A DNA stretch of 5,276 nt from Lachnoclostridium phytofermentans (GCA_003526525.1 DPVV01000211.1:1-5276), one strand, 5' to 3'. Counted from the stretch's first letter, positions 1 through 5,264 are shown. The notes: generated by a model from the sequence alone, not told the origin. Made by a program: numbers and translations.

Positions 1-1
1 T

Positions 2-1876
2 ATAGCGATCGTAATATTATTGATAGCTATGGCTATTAGTATTTATTTATTAAATCGATGGATTACAAAACCTTTAATTAAGCTTCATAAAGCAACGAAA
101 GATATTTTGGTCAATGGTATGGAAGGGGTCTCAGAAGTTGAAATAAATCAAAAAGATGAAATAGGAAAGTTGGCGGATTCCTATAATCAGATGATTGATT
201 ATATAAGATTGAGTACAGTTTCCAAAAGTTATTTAAGTAATATCATATCTAATATTTCCGATGCTTTGGTGGTTACTGATGCTAATTTGTGTATCGAAAC
301 TGTGAATGAAGCAACGAAAAAAATGTTTGGATATACAGAAGAAGAATTGATCGGATCTTCGGTTTCCATATTTTTTCCTCAAATTCAAGAACAAGTGGTA
401 GAACATTGGAAAAATACAATCATAACGCATAGACAATATAGTGATTACGAGGTGATTATTCACTCGAAAGGGAAGAATGCAATTCCTGTATTAATTAGTA
501 GTACAGTAATGACAGAAGAAAACTCGGGTCAAGTTCATTTTGTTTGTATAGCAAAGGATATATCGGAGCGTAAAAAATCAGAGGAATCAATACGTTATCA
601 AGCAAATCATGACATGTTAACTGGGCTTAGTAATCGATATGCTCTTGAGAATAAAATCCAAGCGTGTTCGAAAATGATATTATTTTACCCAGAGGAAATG
701 TCGATGTTTTTGTTTCTAGATTTGGATAAATTTAAAATAGTCAATGATGTGTGTGGTCACCATGCTGGAGATGAGTTGATTAAGCATCTCTCATTAATGA
801 TGAAACAAAATCTTAGAGAACAAGATACCCTTGCACGTATTGGTGGAGATGAATTTGGTGTGCTATTAAATGGAATAAGTCAAGAGGAAGGCTTAAAAAT
901 TGCAGAAGATCTGTGCGAGTTAGTGAAAAAATTCCGTTTTATATGGGAAGAAAAAGTATTTACCTTAGGTGTTAGTATTGGTGCTGTGATTATAAACAAA
1001 GATTTATATGAGGTACCAAAGGTGATATCAGCAGCAGATCAGGCTTGCTATATCTCAAAGGAAAAAGGAGGAAATCGGGTACAACTATTTAGTGAATCGG
1101 AACAGGAATTTTCTCTTAGAGAGGAAGAAATGCAGGTAATGCCAAGCATAACAAAGGCATTTGAGGAAAATCTTTTTCTTCTGGTCTATCAAGACATCGT
1201 TCGAGTATCCGATACGGTTTTAGTCGGATATGAAGCATTGATTCGTTTGAAAGATGAACAGGGGCAGCTAGTATCTCCTGGAACTTTTCTACCTGCAGCA
1301 CAACGTTATAATAAATTGACGGACATTGATCGTTGGGTAATAACAAACTTTTGTAAAAACTATGCTTCTAGGCAGAATGATTCCATAGAGAATGATTTTA
1401 TATATAACATCAATATTTCAGCAACATCAGTTAATGCAGAAGGCTTTCTTGAATTTATTTGTTATCAGTTTGAACAATATCAGGTGCAACCACAGCGTGT
1501 ATGTTTTGAGATAACTGAAACTTCTGCGGTTTCAAATTTTGTGAAAGCGAAAGATTTTATTCAAGAACTTAAGAAGTTAGGGTGCAGATTCGCTCTCGAT
1601 GACTTTGGAAGTGGATTGTCTTCCTTTACTTATTTAAAATATCTGCCAGTTGATTATATAAAGATAGATGGAGTTATTGTTAACGACATCGATACGAACA
1701 AAATAGATTATGCATTGGTTTCTTCTATTAATGAAATAGCTCATCTAATGGGAATGAAGACAGTAGCAGAATATGTAGAGAGTGAGGCTATTTTTAATTG
1801 CTTGCGTGAGATAGGCGTTGATTATGCGCAAGGTTTTTGGGTGGGTGAACCAAAGTGGTTACCTAATATGGTATAA
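2..1876 (+). CDS. Membrane-bound HAMP-PAS-GGDEF-EAL c-di-GMP signalling protein (5' end outside window)
   Basis: This is the C-terminal part of a sensor protein that makes and/or breaks cyclic di-GMP. The frame is open to the left edge, so the first 624 visible codons (counting from position 2) lack the true start and probably an extracellular sensor domain. Visible order: a hydrophobic transmembrane segment at residues 1-18; HAMP at about 21-74 (ITKPL, then DEIGKLADSYNQM); PAS at about 78-190; GGDEF at about 201-364; EAL at about 383-617. The cyclase signature GGDEF is intact (281-285, bases 842-856). The inhibitory I-site RxxD (REQD, 272-275) sits five residues before it. The phosphodiesterase residues also look complete: EAL (E411), N471, EITE (E503, E506), DDFGSG (D533, D534), K554, E590 and Q610. 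Both activities are therefore plausible; which one dominates cannot be read from sequence. A TTG at 20 could be mistaken for a start, but it is a Leu codon inside the membrane helix. The gene ends seven bases before a strong terminator. Confidence 0.95.
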   Translation: MAIVILLIAMAISIYLLNRWITKPLIKLHKATKDILVNGMEGVSEVEINQKDEIGKLADSYNQMIDYIRLSTVSKSYLSNIISNISDALVVTDANLCIETVNEATKKMFGYTEEELIGSSVSIFFPQIQEQVVEHWKNTIITHRQYSDYEVIIHSKGKNAIPVLISSTVMTEENSGQVHFVCIAKDISERKKSEESIRYQANHDMLTGLSNRYALENKIQACSKMILFYPEEMSMFLFLDLDKFKIVNDVCGHHAGDELIKHLSLMMKQNLREQDTLARIGGDEFGVLLNGISQEEGLKIAEDLCELVKKFRFIWEEKVFTLGVSIGAVIINKDLYEVPKVISAADQACYISKEKGGNRVQLFSESEQEFSLREEEMQVMPSITKAFEENLFLLVYQDIVRVSDTVLVGYEALIRLKDEQGQLVSPGTFLPAAQRYNKLTDIDRWVITNFCKNYASRQNDSIENDFIYNINISATSVNAEGFLEFICYQFEQYQVQPQRVCFEITETSAVSNFVKAKDFIQELKKLGCRFALDDFGSGLSSFTYLKYLPVDYIKIDGVIVNDIDTNKIDYALVSSINEIAHLMGMKTVAEYVESEAIFNCLREIGVDYAQGFWVGEPKWLPNMV

Positions 1877-1882
1877 ATAGTT

Positions 1883-1914
1883 AGCGGGCAAGCTTAAGCT
1901 TGTCTGCTTTTTTT
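1883..1914 (+). terminator. Rho-independent terminator of the GGDEF-EAL gene
   Basis: The near-perfect stem AGCGGGCAAGC / GCTTGTCTGCT (with two G-U pairs) has a palindromic AAGCTTAAGCTT centre, forming about 13 base pairs. It is followed directly by seven T. It lies seven bases after the stop codon, so it ends that transcript and separates it from nudC. Confidence 0.92.
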
Positions 1915-2073
1915 AATATCTCATAAAAATTTATAGTATATAGAAGTTTGCTTAACATAATATATATTCAAAGAACTTTTATTAAATTATAGTTTATTCT
2001 ACATTAACTAATTGTTCTATATGATTTATAACATATACAACAAGAAAACAGAATAACATAGCTTTCGAAGAGT
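1915..2073. other. AT-rich intergenic spacer without a recognisable gene
   Basis: This first half of the 1877-2238 gap is very AT-rich and shows no reading frame with a ribosome-binding site on either strand. The only suggestive signal is a weak promoter-like pair, TTAACT at 2004-2009 and TATAAC at 2027-2032 with a 17-base spacer. In DNA this AT-rich such matches occur easily by chance. If used, it would start a short RNA of about 75 nt ending at the hairpin at 2074-2114. Confidence 0.5.
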
Positions 2074-2114
2074 GAAAGTATGAAACTTAGCAAAAAGTTT
2101 CATACTTTCTTTTT
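2074..2114 (+). terminator. Orphan terminator-like hairpin with no gene in front of it
   Basis: The perfect 14-bp stem GAAAGTATGAAACT / AGTTTCATACTTTC (15 bp if the inner T-A pair is counted) has a loop of six to eight bases and is followed by five T (2110-2114). The shape is that of an intrinsic terminator on the + strand. The GGDEF-EAL gene already has its own terminator 160 bases upstream, so this one is either a back-up or the end of an unannotated short RNA. The U run is short and the stem AT-rich, so efficiency is uncertain. Confidence 0.6.
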
Positions 2115-2137
2115 GAAAACATTCCTTCTAAGTATCC

Positions 2138-2170
2138 GTGTGAAAGAAAATTAAAAATTTTCTTTCACAC
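2138..2170. repeat. Perfect 15-bp inverted repeat abutting the nudC promoter
   Basis: GTGTGAAAGAAAATT at 2138-2152 is repeated exactly inverted at 2156-2170, with AAA between. The right arm touches the proposed -35 hexamer of nudC (2171-2176). No U run follows on either strand, so it is a poor terminator. As a dyad next to a promoter it could be an operator, but I recognise no known binding-site consensus. Confidence 0.7.
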
Positions 2171-2199
2171 TTCTCATATGGAATTGTTTAGAGTATAAT
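2171..2199 (+). promoter_or_regulatory. Probable sigma-A promoter of nudC
   Basis: The -35 is TTCTCA (2171-2176, four of six to consensus), the spacer is 17 bases, and the -10 is a perfect TATAAT (2194-2199). Transcription would begin near 2206, about 33 bases before the nudC ATG. Confidence 0.65.
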
Positions 2200-2238
2200 G
2201 GATTGCATTACTGACATTTGTTATTTGGAGGAAATCCC

Positions 2239-3096
2239 ATGATTCATGATATCGAACCACATATATTAAGGAACGAATACAAAAATATTAAGCCACAAGA
2301 AAAAGATATATGTGTTTGGTTTTCGAAAGGAGAGGTACTTTTATCAAAGGATACGGAGTGCCCTTTTCCTACGTTTGAAGAATTAATGGATTTAAAGCCA
2401 ACACTAAGCGATATGCTATATGAAGAAGCAGAGTACTTATTTCAATTAGATGACCAGGCATTTTTTCTTTGGGTACATGATAATTTAGAAGAACTACCAA
2501 CAGAATATCAATTTGAAAAACAAGAAGCATTTCGAACATTGATGCCAAAACATTACGCTTTTGCAGGAATTACAGCTTGCCAGCTCTATCGATTTAGGTT
2601 AAATAATCGATACTGTGGAAGATGTGGAGAAGCGATGAAACATAGTCTTACAGAGCGTGCTTATATCTGTGATGCTTGTGGTAAGGTTACTTATCCGACG
2701 ATTTCTCCAGCAATCATTGTTGCAATTACCAATGGAGATCGGTTACTATTAACCAGATATGCAAGAGGAAATTATAAAAGGTATGGTTTGGTAGCAGGTT
2801 TTGTAGAGGTAGGAGAAACATTTGAAGAGACCGTGAAACGTGAGGTAATGGAAGAAGTCGGTTTGAAGATTAAAAATATACGCTATTATAAAAGTCAACC
2901 TTGGTCATTCTCCGATTCCATGATGATTGGTTTTTATGCAGATTTAGCTGGAGATGATAAGGTTACATTACAAGAGGATGAGCTTGCGGAAGCCACCTGG
3001 TTTTCTAGAGATGAGATTCCTTATAGCGAGGGTAGTATTAGTATTGCACAAGAATTAATTGAGAATTTCCGTAATGGGACTCATACAGAGAAATGA
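2239..3096 (+). CDS. nudC: NAD(+) diphosphatase / NAD-capped RNA decapping hydrolase NudC
   Basis: NudC-type Nudix hydrolases split NAD(H) into NMN(H) and AMP and remove NAD caps from RNA 5' ends in the cytoplasm. This 285-residue protein shows the family layout: an N-terminal domain with little motif content (1-120); a four-cysteine zinc ribbon (CGRCG...CDACG; C126, C129, C144, C147); then the Nudix domain. The Nudix box is complete at 187-209 (G187, E193, REVMEEVG 201-208) and binds the catalytic divalent metals. Right after it comes SQPWSFSDS (219-227), matching the SQPWPFPxS signature that separates NAD(H) pyrophosphatases from other Nudix enzymes. The ATG at 2239 is chosen because GGAGG (2227-2231) sits seven bases before it; the upstream in-frame TTG at 2218 has no such site. 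It is slightly longer than the E. coli enzyme (about 257 residues), mostly in the N-terminal part. It appears to be a single-gene unit with its own promoter and terminator. Confidence 0.93.
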   Translation: MIHDIEPHILRNEYKNIKPQEKDICVWFSKGEVLLSKDTECPFPTFEELMDLKPTLSDMLYEEAEYLFQLDDQAFFLWVHDNLEELPTEYQFEKQEAFRTLMPKHYAFAGITACQLYRFRLNNRYCGRCGEAMKHSLTERAYICDACGKVTYPTISPAIIVAITNGDRLLLTRYARGNYKRYGLVAGFVEVGETFEETVKREVMEEVGLKIKNIRYYKSQPWSFSDSMMIGFYADLAGDDKVTLQEDELAEATWFSRDEIPYSEGSISIAQELIENFRNGTHTEK

Positions 3097-3099
3097 TAC

Positions 3100-3167
3100 A
3101 ATAGCTTTTGGAAAGTAAACATCTATGATAGAATTTCTGATGTATAGGTGAAACAAAACTATTTTTT
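3100..3167 (+). terminator. Probable terminator of nudC (long, branched hairpin)
   Basis: AATAG(C)TTTTG at 3100-3110 pairs with CAAAACTATT at 3154-3163 (ten pairs, one bulged C). Inside is a second stem, ACATC (3119-3123) with GATGT (3139-3143). The outer stem runs into a T tract ending at 3167. It begins four bases after the nudC stop. The stem is AT-rich and the structure long, so this call is moderate. Confidence 0.5.
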
Positions 3168-3172
3168 CATTG

Positions 3173-3201
3173 TTGACATATGTAAAATCATATGTTACAT
3201 T
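3173..3201 (+). promoter_or_regulatory. Strong promoter of the aspS2 leader
   Basis: A perfect -35 TTGACA (3173-3178), a 17-base spacer and a -10 TACATT (3196-3201) place the transcription start near 3208. That is about 74 bases before the leader peptide and 535 bases before the synthetase ATG. Confidence 0.8.
3176..3195. promoter_or_regulatory. Candidate operator: inverted repeat filling the promoter spacer
   Basis: ACATATG (3176-3182) and CATATGT (3189-3195) form a perfect 7-bp dyad with six bases between. It overlaps the end of the -35 and spans the whole spacer to the -10. A protein bound here would block RNA polymerase. The dyad is AT-rich and could be chance; no regulator is encoded in the window. 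Confidence 0.4.
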
Positions 3202-3281
3202 ATTTGCTAACAATCATAATCTAATAGTAGAATAAAAAATCCATTGTGATATGATTGATTGAAAGAAGGAAGGTATCTATT

Positions 3282-3329
3282 GTGTTGATAAGTCCGATGT
3301 CAATTCTAAATAGGGACGATGATAGATAG
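3282..3329 (+). CDS. Candidate Asp-rich leader peptide controlling aspS2
   Basis: This 15-codon frame starts at GTG 3282 and ends at TAG 3327-3329. It encodes MLISPMSILNRDDDR. A strong ribosome-binding site (AAGGAAGG, 3266-3273) lies eight bases upstream. The codons that matter are AAT at 3309-3311 (Asn) and GAC GAT GAT at 3315-3323 (three Asp), placed just before the stop and before the stems of the proposed attenuator. Leader peptides of classical attenuators carry runs of the codon for the amino acid being sensed, and the downstream gene charges tRNA with aspartate, so the match in meaning is direct. An internal ATG at 3297 could also start translation but has no ribosome-binding site. The run lies in a simple GATGATAGATAG stretch, so coincidence is possible. 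The product itself probably has no function beyond being translated. Confidence 0.62.
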   Translation: MLISPMSILNRDDDR

Positions 3330-3355
3330 CGCTTGCAGCTTTGAAATGTTATGAT

Positions 3356-3435
3356 AGCCGACGGTTTTCATTTCATCATAGGTGTAAGCGCTTAAAGTGT
3401 TGCACCTATGTGGAGGAATTGATGTCGGCTTTTTT
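3356..3435 (+). terminator. Terminator 1 of the aspS2 leader
   Basis: AGCCGAC (3356-3362) and GTCGGCT (3424-3430) form seven pairs, four or five of them G-C, directly followed by T (3430-3435). The enclosed bases contain the separate perfect stem CATAGGTG / CACCTATG, making a two-storey hairpin. The large loop means it depends on that inner stem folding, which suits a conditional terminator. Confidence 0.6.
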
Positions 3436-3463
3436 ATATGAAACAAGGGAATTGGCTTGCTAA
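3422..3463 (+). CDS. Possible second leader mini-ORF overlapping terminator 1
   Basis: ATG at 3422 is preceded at five bases by GGAGG (3412-3416) and opens a 13-codon frame, MSAFLYETRELAC, ending in TAA at 3461-3463. Both the ribosome-binding site and the first codons lie in the right arm of terminator 1, so they would be translated only in read-through RNA. It carries no Asp or Asn codon. Another frame from ATG 3438 (MKQGNWLANSSCLQG) has two Asn codons but no ribosome-binding site. It may be a second control peptide or simply a chance site. Confidence 0.3.
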   Translation: MSAFLYETRELAC

Positions 3464-3554
3464 TTCATCTTGTTTACAAGGATAAGTTTGCAAAGTGTGC
3501 TTTTTCTTGTAGGGGAGATGGGACGTAAGTCTCCTTAGAATAGTCCTAGGCTAT
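3441..3554 (+). promoter_or_regulatory. Structured leader segment with four consecutive hairpins, unassigned
   Basis: Four hairpins follow one another: 3441-3475 (AAACAAG/CTTGTTT with inner GAATT/AATTC), 3475-3511 (TACAAG/CTTGTA), 3512-3536 (GGAGA/TCTCC extended by G-U pairs), and 3540-3554 (ATAGTC/GGCTAT). They end 18 bases before terminator 2. GTCCT (3543-3547) can alternatively pair with AGGAC (3575-3579) in the left arm of that terminator, a weak five-pair antiterminator. The segment does not match the T-box or any riboswitch consensus I can recall. Confidence 0.45.
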
Positions 3555-3571
3555 ATAAAAGAGTTGATTTG

Positions 3572-3614
3572 AAAAGGACCACATTGGTAATTATTACGAA
3601 TGTGGTCCTTTTTT
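3572..3614 (+). terminator. Terminator 2 of the aspS2 leader
   Basis: AAGGACCACATT (3574-3585) pairs perfectly with AATGTGGTCCTT (3599-3610), extendable by two A-T pairs. The loop can fold further through GTA/TAC. Six T follow (3609-3614). It lies 130 bases before the synthetase start and after its promoter, so full-length mRNA must read through it. This placement marks a transcription-attenuation leader. Confidence 0.85.
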
Positions 3615-3743
3615 CTCGTTATAATTATCTTCCTTTCCTTTGCTATAAAATTCTTCCTAAAAGGTGCACAAGAAACGTTTGCTTTGACAAGGTTCTCAAG
3701 AAGAGAAAGAAAAGAGACTTATCCTAAAGTTAGGAGGAATTTT

Positions 3744-5069
3744 ATGAATACGATAAAACCAATTGTGATTAAGAATGGAATTGAAGCTGAGGAATTAAAA
3801 AAATTTATTGGTAAGAAAGTTACATTACATGGAAGTATCTATAAAATAAGAAAAATGAGTGGCTTTGCATTTATATTATTGCGTACGAAGAGGGCGGTAG
3901 TTCAATGCATCTATTCAGAAGAATTTTCAACCTTTGCACTGGAGGAATTAATCGAAGAATCTACCGTAAAGATAGAAGCAGAGGTTATTTTAGAGGAACG
4001 ATCGAAGGTAGGGTATGAACTTCGCCTACTTTCATTAAAGGTATTATCAAAACCATATGGGGAAGTGCCTGTGGTAATTCACAATAAATTAGTTGAGGCT
4101 TCCATCGATACGTTACTAAATTATCGCCCGATCACTTTACGAAATGAGAGAGAACGAGCTATTTTTAAACTGCAAGAGGGGATAGCGAATGGCTTTCGGA
4201 GATTCCTTACCGAGCAAAAATTCACAGAGATCCATAGTCCAAAGATCGTTCAGATGGGTGCTGAAGGAGGTGCAAATATATTTTCCTTGAATTATTTTGG
4301 AAAAGAAGCATATCTTGCTCAAAGCCCTCAATTTTACAAACAGATGATGGTAGGAGTGTTTGAACGGGTCTATGAAATTGCTCCTGTTTTTCGAGCAGAA
4401 AAGCATGATACCTCAAGACATTTAAATGAATATACAAGTGTTGACTTTGAAATGGGATACATCGAAAGTTTTGAAGAAATTATGCAAATGGAAACCAGCA
4501 TGTTAAAAGCTACGCTAGAGTTTCTAAAGGATTCCTATCAAAAAGAGTTATCAATACTAAATATATCGCTTCCAGTTATCGAAGAAATTCCAACAATAAG
4601 GTTTAAGGAAGCAAAAGAACTTGTAGCCAAGGAATATAATCGATCCATTCGTGATATGACGGATTTTGAACCGGAAGAGGAGAAACTTCTTTGCGAGATT
4701 ATAGAGAAAAGAACAGGAAGTGAATTTGTCTTTGTAACCCATTATCCAAGCAGCAAGAGACCATTTTATGCAATGGAGGACCTTAAGAATTCAGAAGAAA
4801 CTTTAAGCTTTGACCTCTTATTTCGTGGTTTAGAAATAACAACAGGTGGGCAAAGAATTCATAACTTTAAGGAACAGGTTAATAAGCTAAAAAAGAGAGG
4901 AATGAATGTGGAAGATTTTAAAAGTTACTTAATGATGCACCGCTATGGAATGCCTCCACATGGAGGTTTAGGGCTTGGCTTGGAACGATTCACAAGTAAA
5001 TTGTGTAATCAGAATAATGTTCGCTATGCTACATTGTTTCCAAGAGATATAAATCGCTTACAACCTTAA
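3744..5069 (+). CDS. aspS: Archaeal-type aspartyl-tRNA synthetase (candidate Asp-tRNA(Asn)-forming enzyme)
   Basis: This class II synthetase attaches aspartate to tRNA(Asp), and probably also to tRNA(Asn), where GatCAB would then amidate it. The 441 residues comprise an N-terminal OB-fold anticodon-binding domain (about 1-105) and a catalytic domain without the large insertion of bacterial AspRS (usually about 590 residues), which marks the archaeal/eukaryotic type. Motif 1 is around P166 (FTEIHSPKIV). SPQFYKQ (194-200) and RGLEITTGGQRIH (361-373) point to AspRS rather than AsnRS. Motif 2 is FRAEKHDTSRHLNEYTSVDFE, with R217; motif 3 is GLGLGLERF (408-416), with R415. The ATG at 3744 has AGGAGG at 3732-3737, six bases away. 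The frame stays open to 3600, but that region is the terminator and leader. At the OB-fold position where family members usually have GW or similar, this protein has G30-S31. Charging of tRNA(Asn) is inferred from bacterial enzymes of this type; gatCAB is not in the window. Confidence 0.9.
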   Translation: MNTIKPIVIKNGIEAEELKKFIGKKVTLHGSIYKIRKMSGFAFILLRTKRAVVQCIYSEEFSTFALEELIEESTVKIEAEVILEERSKVGYELRLLSLKVLSKPYGEVPVVIHNKLVEASIDTLLNYRPITLRNERERAIFKLQEGIANGFRRFLTEQKFTEIHSPKIVQMGAEGGANIFSLNYFGKEAYLAQSPQFYKQMMVGVFERVYEIAPVFRAEKHDTSRHLNEYTSVDFEMGYIESFEEIMQMETSMLKATLEFLKDSYQKELSILNISLPVIEEIPTIRFKEAKELVAKEYNRSIRDMTDFEPEEEKLLCEIIEKRTGSEFVFVTHYPSSKRPFYAMEDLKNSEETLSFDLLFRGLEITTGGQRIHNFKEQVNKLKKRGMNVEDFKSYLMMHRYGMPPHGGLGLGLERFTSKLCNQNNVRYATLFPRDINRLQP

Positions 5070-5098
5070 GATTAGAAGGTAGCTCTTCTAGATAATCT
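5069..5098 (+). other. Weak hairpin at the end of aspS2
   Basis: AGATTA (5069-5074) pairs with TAATCT (5093-5098), with GAAG/CTTC inside and a bulge of about four bases. It begins within the stop codon. No T run follows, so it is not a convincing terminator, though it could protect the RNA 3' end. Confidence 0.35.
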
Positions 5099-5113
5099 CA
5101 AATTCATACTCCC

Positions 5114-5152
5114 ATGGAAATACCAAACTTGCAAGTAAATTTGGTATACCAT
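5114..5152. repeat. Long inverted repeat in the spacer after aspS2
   Basis: ATACCAAA (5120-5127) and TTTGGTAT (5140-5147) form a perfect 8-bp dyad. It is extended outward by ATGG (5114-5117) with CCAT (5149-5152) across a small internal loop. The loop contains the palindrome CTTGCAAG. No T run follows on either strand, so it is more likely an operator or RNA structure than a terminator. Its function is unknown. Confidence 0.55.
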
Positions 5153-5235
5153 AAATAAGAAAAAGCTCGTTATGTGAGCCAAGAAGAGTACTTTTATTTC
5201 ATACTATTACTTGACAAAAAATTGACAAGTATTTC

Positions 5236-5264
5236 TTGACTTTCCGAATCCCTAGGAATAATAT
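5236..5264 (+). promoter_or_regulatory. Strong promoter for a gene beyond the right edge
   Basis: TTGACT (5236-5241), a 17-base spacer and TAATAT (5259-5264) make a good vegetative promoter, with a start near 5271. Two further TTGACA copies stand upstream at 5212-5217 and 5222-5227 without a -10 at proper distance. A TATAAT at 5269-5274 has no -35 at 17 bases. The transcribed gene is outside the window. Confidence 0.72.

Larger units (their letters stand above)
3274..3436 (+). promoter_or_regulatory. Candidate ribosome-mediated attenuator (antiterminator / terminator switch)
   Basis: Four pairings can be drawn. Stem 1 (TATCTAT 3274-3280 with ATAGATA 3322-3328) spans the leader peptide. Stem 2, the proposed antiterminator, pairs AGCGCTTGCA (3328-3337) with TGTAAGCGCT (3383-3392), ten pairs with one G-U. 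Stem 3 pairs CATAGGTGTA (3377-3386) with TGCACCTATG (3401-3410). The terminator stem pairs AGCCGAC (3356-3362) with GTCGGCT (3424-3430) and runs into T to 3435. Stems 2 and 3 share 3383-3386 and exclude each other, and stem 2 also traps the left arm of the terminator in its loop. A ribosome waiting at the first Asp codon, or at Asn, would leave 3328-3337 largely free and favour stem 2. One at the stop codon would cover it and favour stem 3 plus the terminator. The pairings are seen; the mechanism is inferred. No free energies were computed. Confidence 0.58.

Noticed and set aside
20..22. TTG as the start of the GGDEF-EAL protein
   Set aside because: The frame is open and hydrophobic to the window edge, so this is an internal Leu codon of a membrane helix.
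233..463. Minus-strand frame inside the PAS region, and similar ones at 1116-1346, 4137-4406, 4222-4437 and 4557-4742
   Set aside because: They lie antisense to well-supported genes and have no recognisable domains. Treated as shadows.
2218..2238. TTG start seven codons upstream of nudC
   Set aside because: It has no ribosome-binding site; those codons include the GGAGG that serves ATG 2239.
3438..3485. Mini-ORF MKQGNWLANSSCLQG with two Asn codons
   Set aside because: No ribosome-binding site precedes it (a T run does). Kept only as a remark beside the 3422 frame.
3518..3538. Mini-ORF ATG 3518 (MGRKSP)
   Set aside because: The purine run touches the start codon with no spacing, and the frame is six codons with no relevant codon content.
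3208..3620. Known metabolite riboswitches or housekeeping RNAs (TPP, SAM, lysine, glycine, c-di-GMP, cobalamin, THF, fluoride, 6S, SRP RNA, RNase P)
   Set aside because: The conserved core sequences I can recall for these were looked for by eye and not found.
3208..3743. T-box riboswitch upstream of the synthetase gene
   Set aside because: It is expected by analogy, but the highly conserved T-box sequence (AGGGTGGNACCGCG-like) and a TGGN bulge in an antiterminator are absent. A computed covariance search would settle it.
3600..3743. 48-codon N-terminal extension of the synthetase
   Set aside because: The start at 3600 lies in a terminator stem and has no ribosome-binding site, and the extension has no family counterpart. 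ATG 3744 has AGGAGG at ideal spacing.
5161..5185. Small hairpin GCTC/GAGC after aspS2 as a terminator
   Set aside because: It has only four pairs, and the T-rich stretch begins more than ten bases later.
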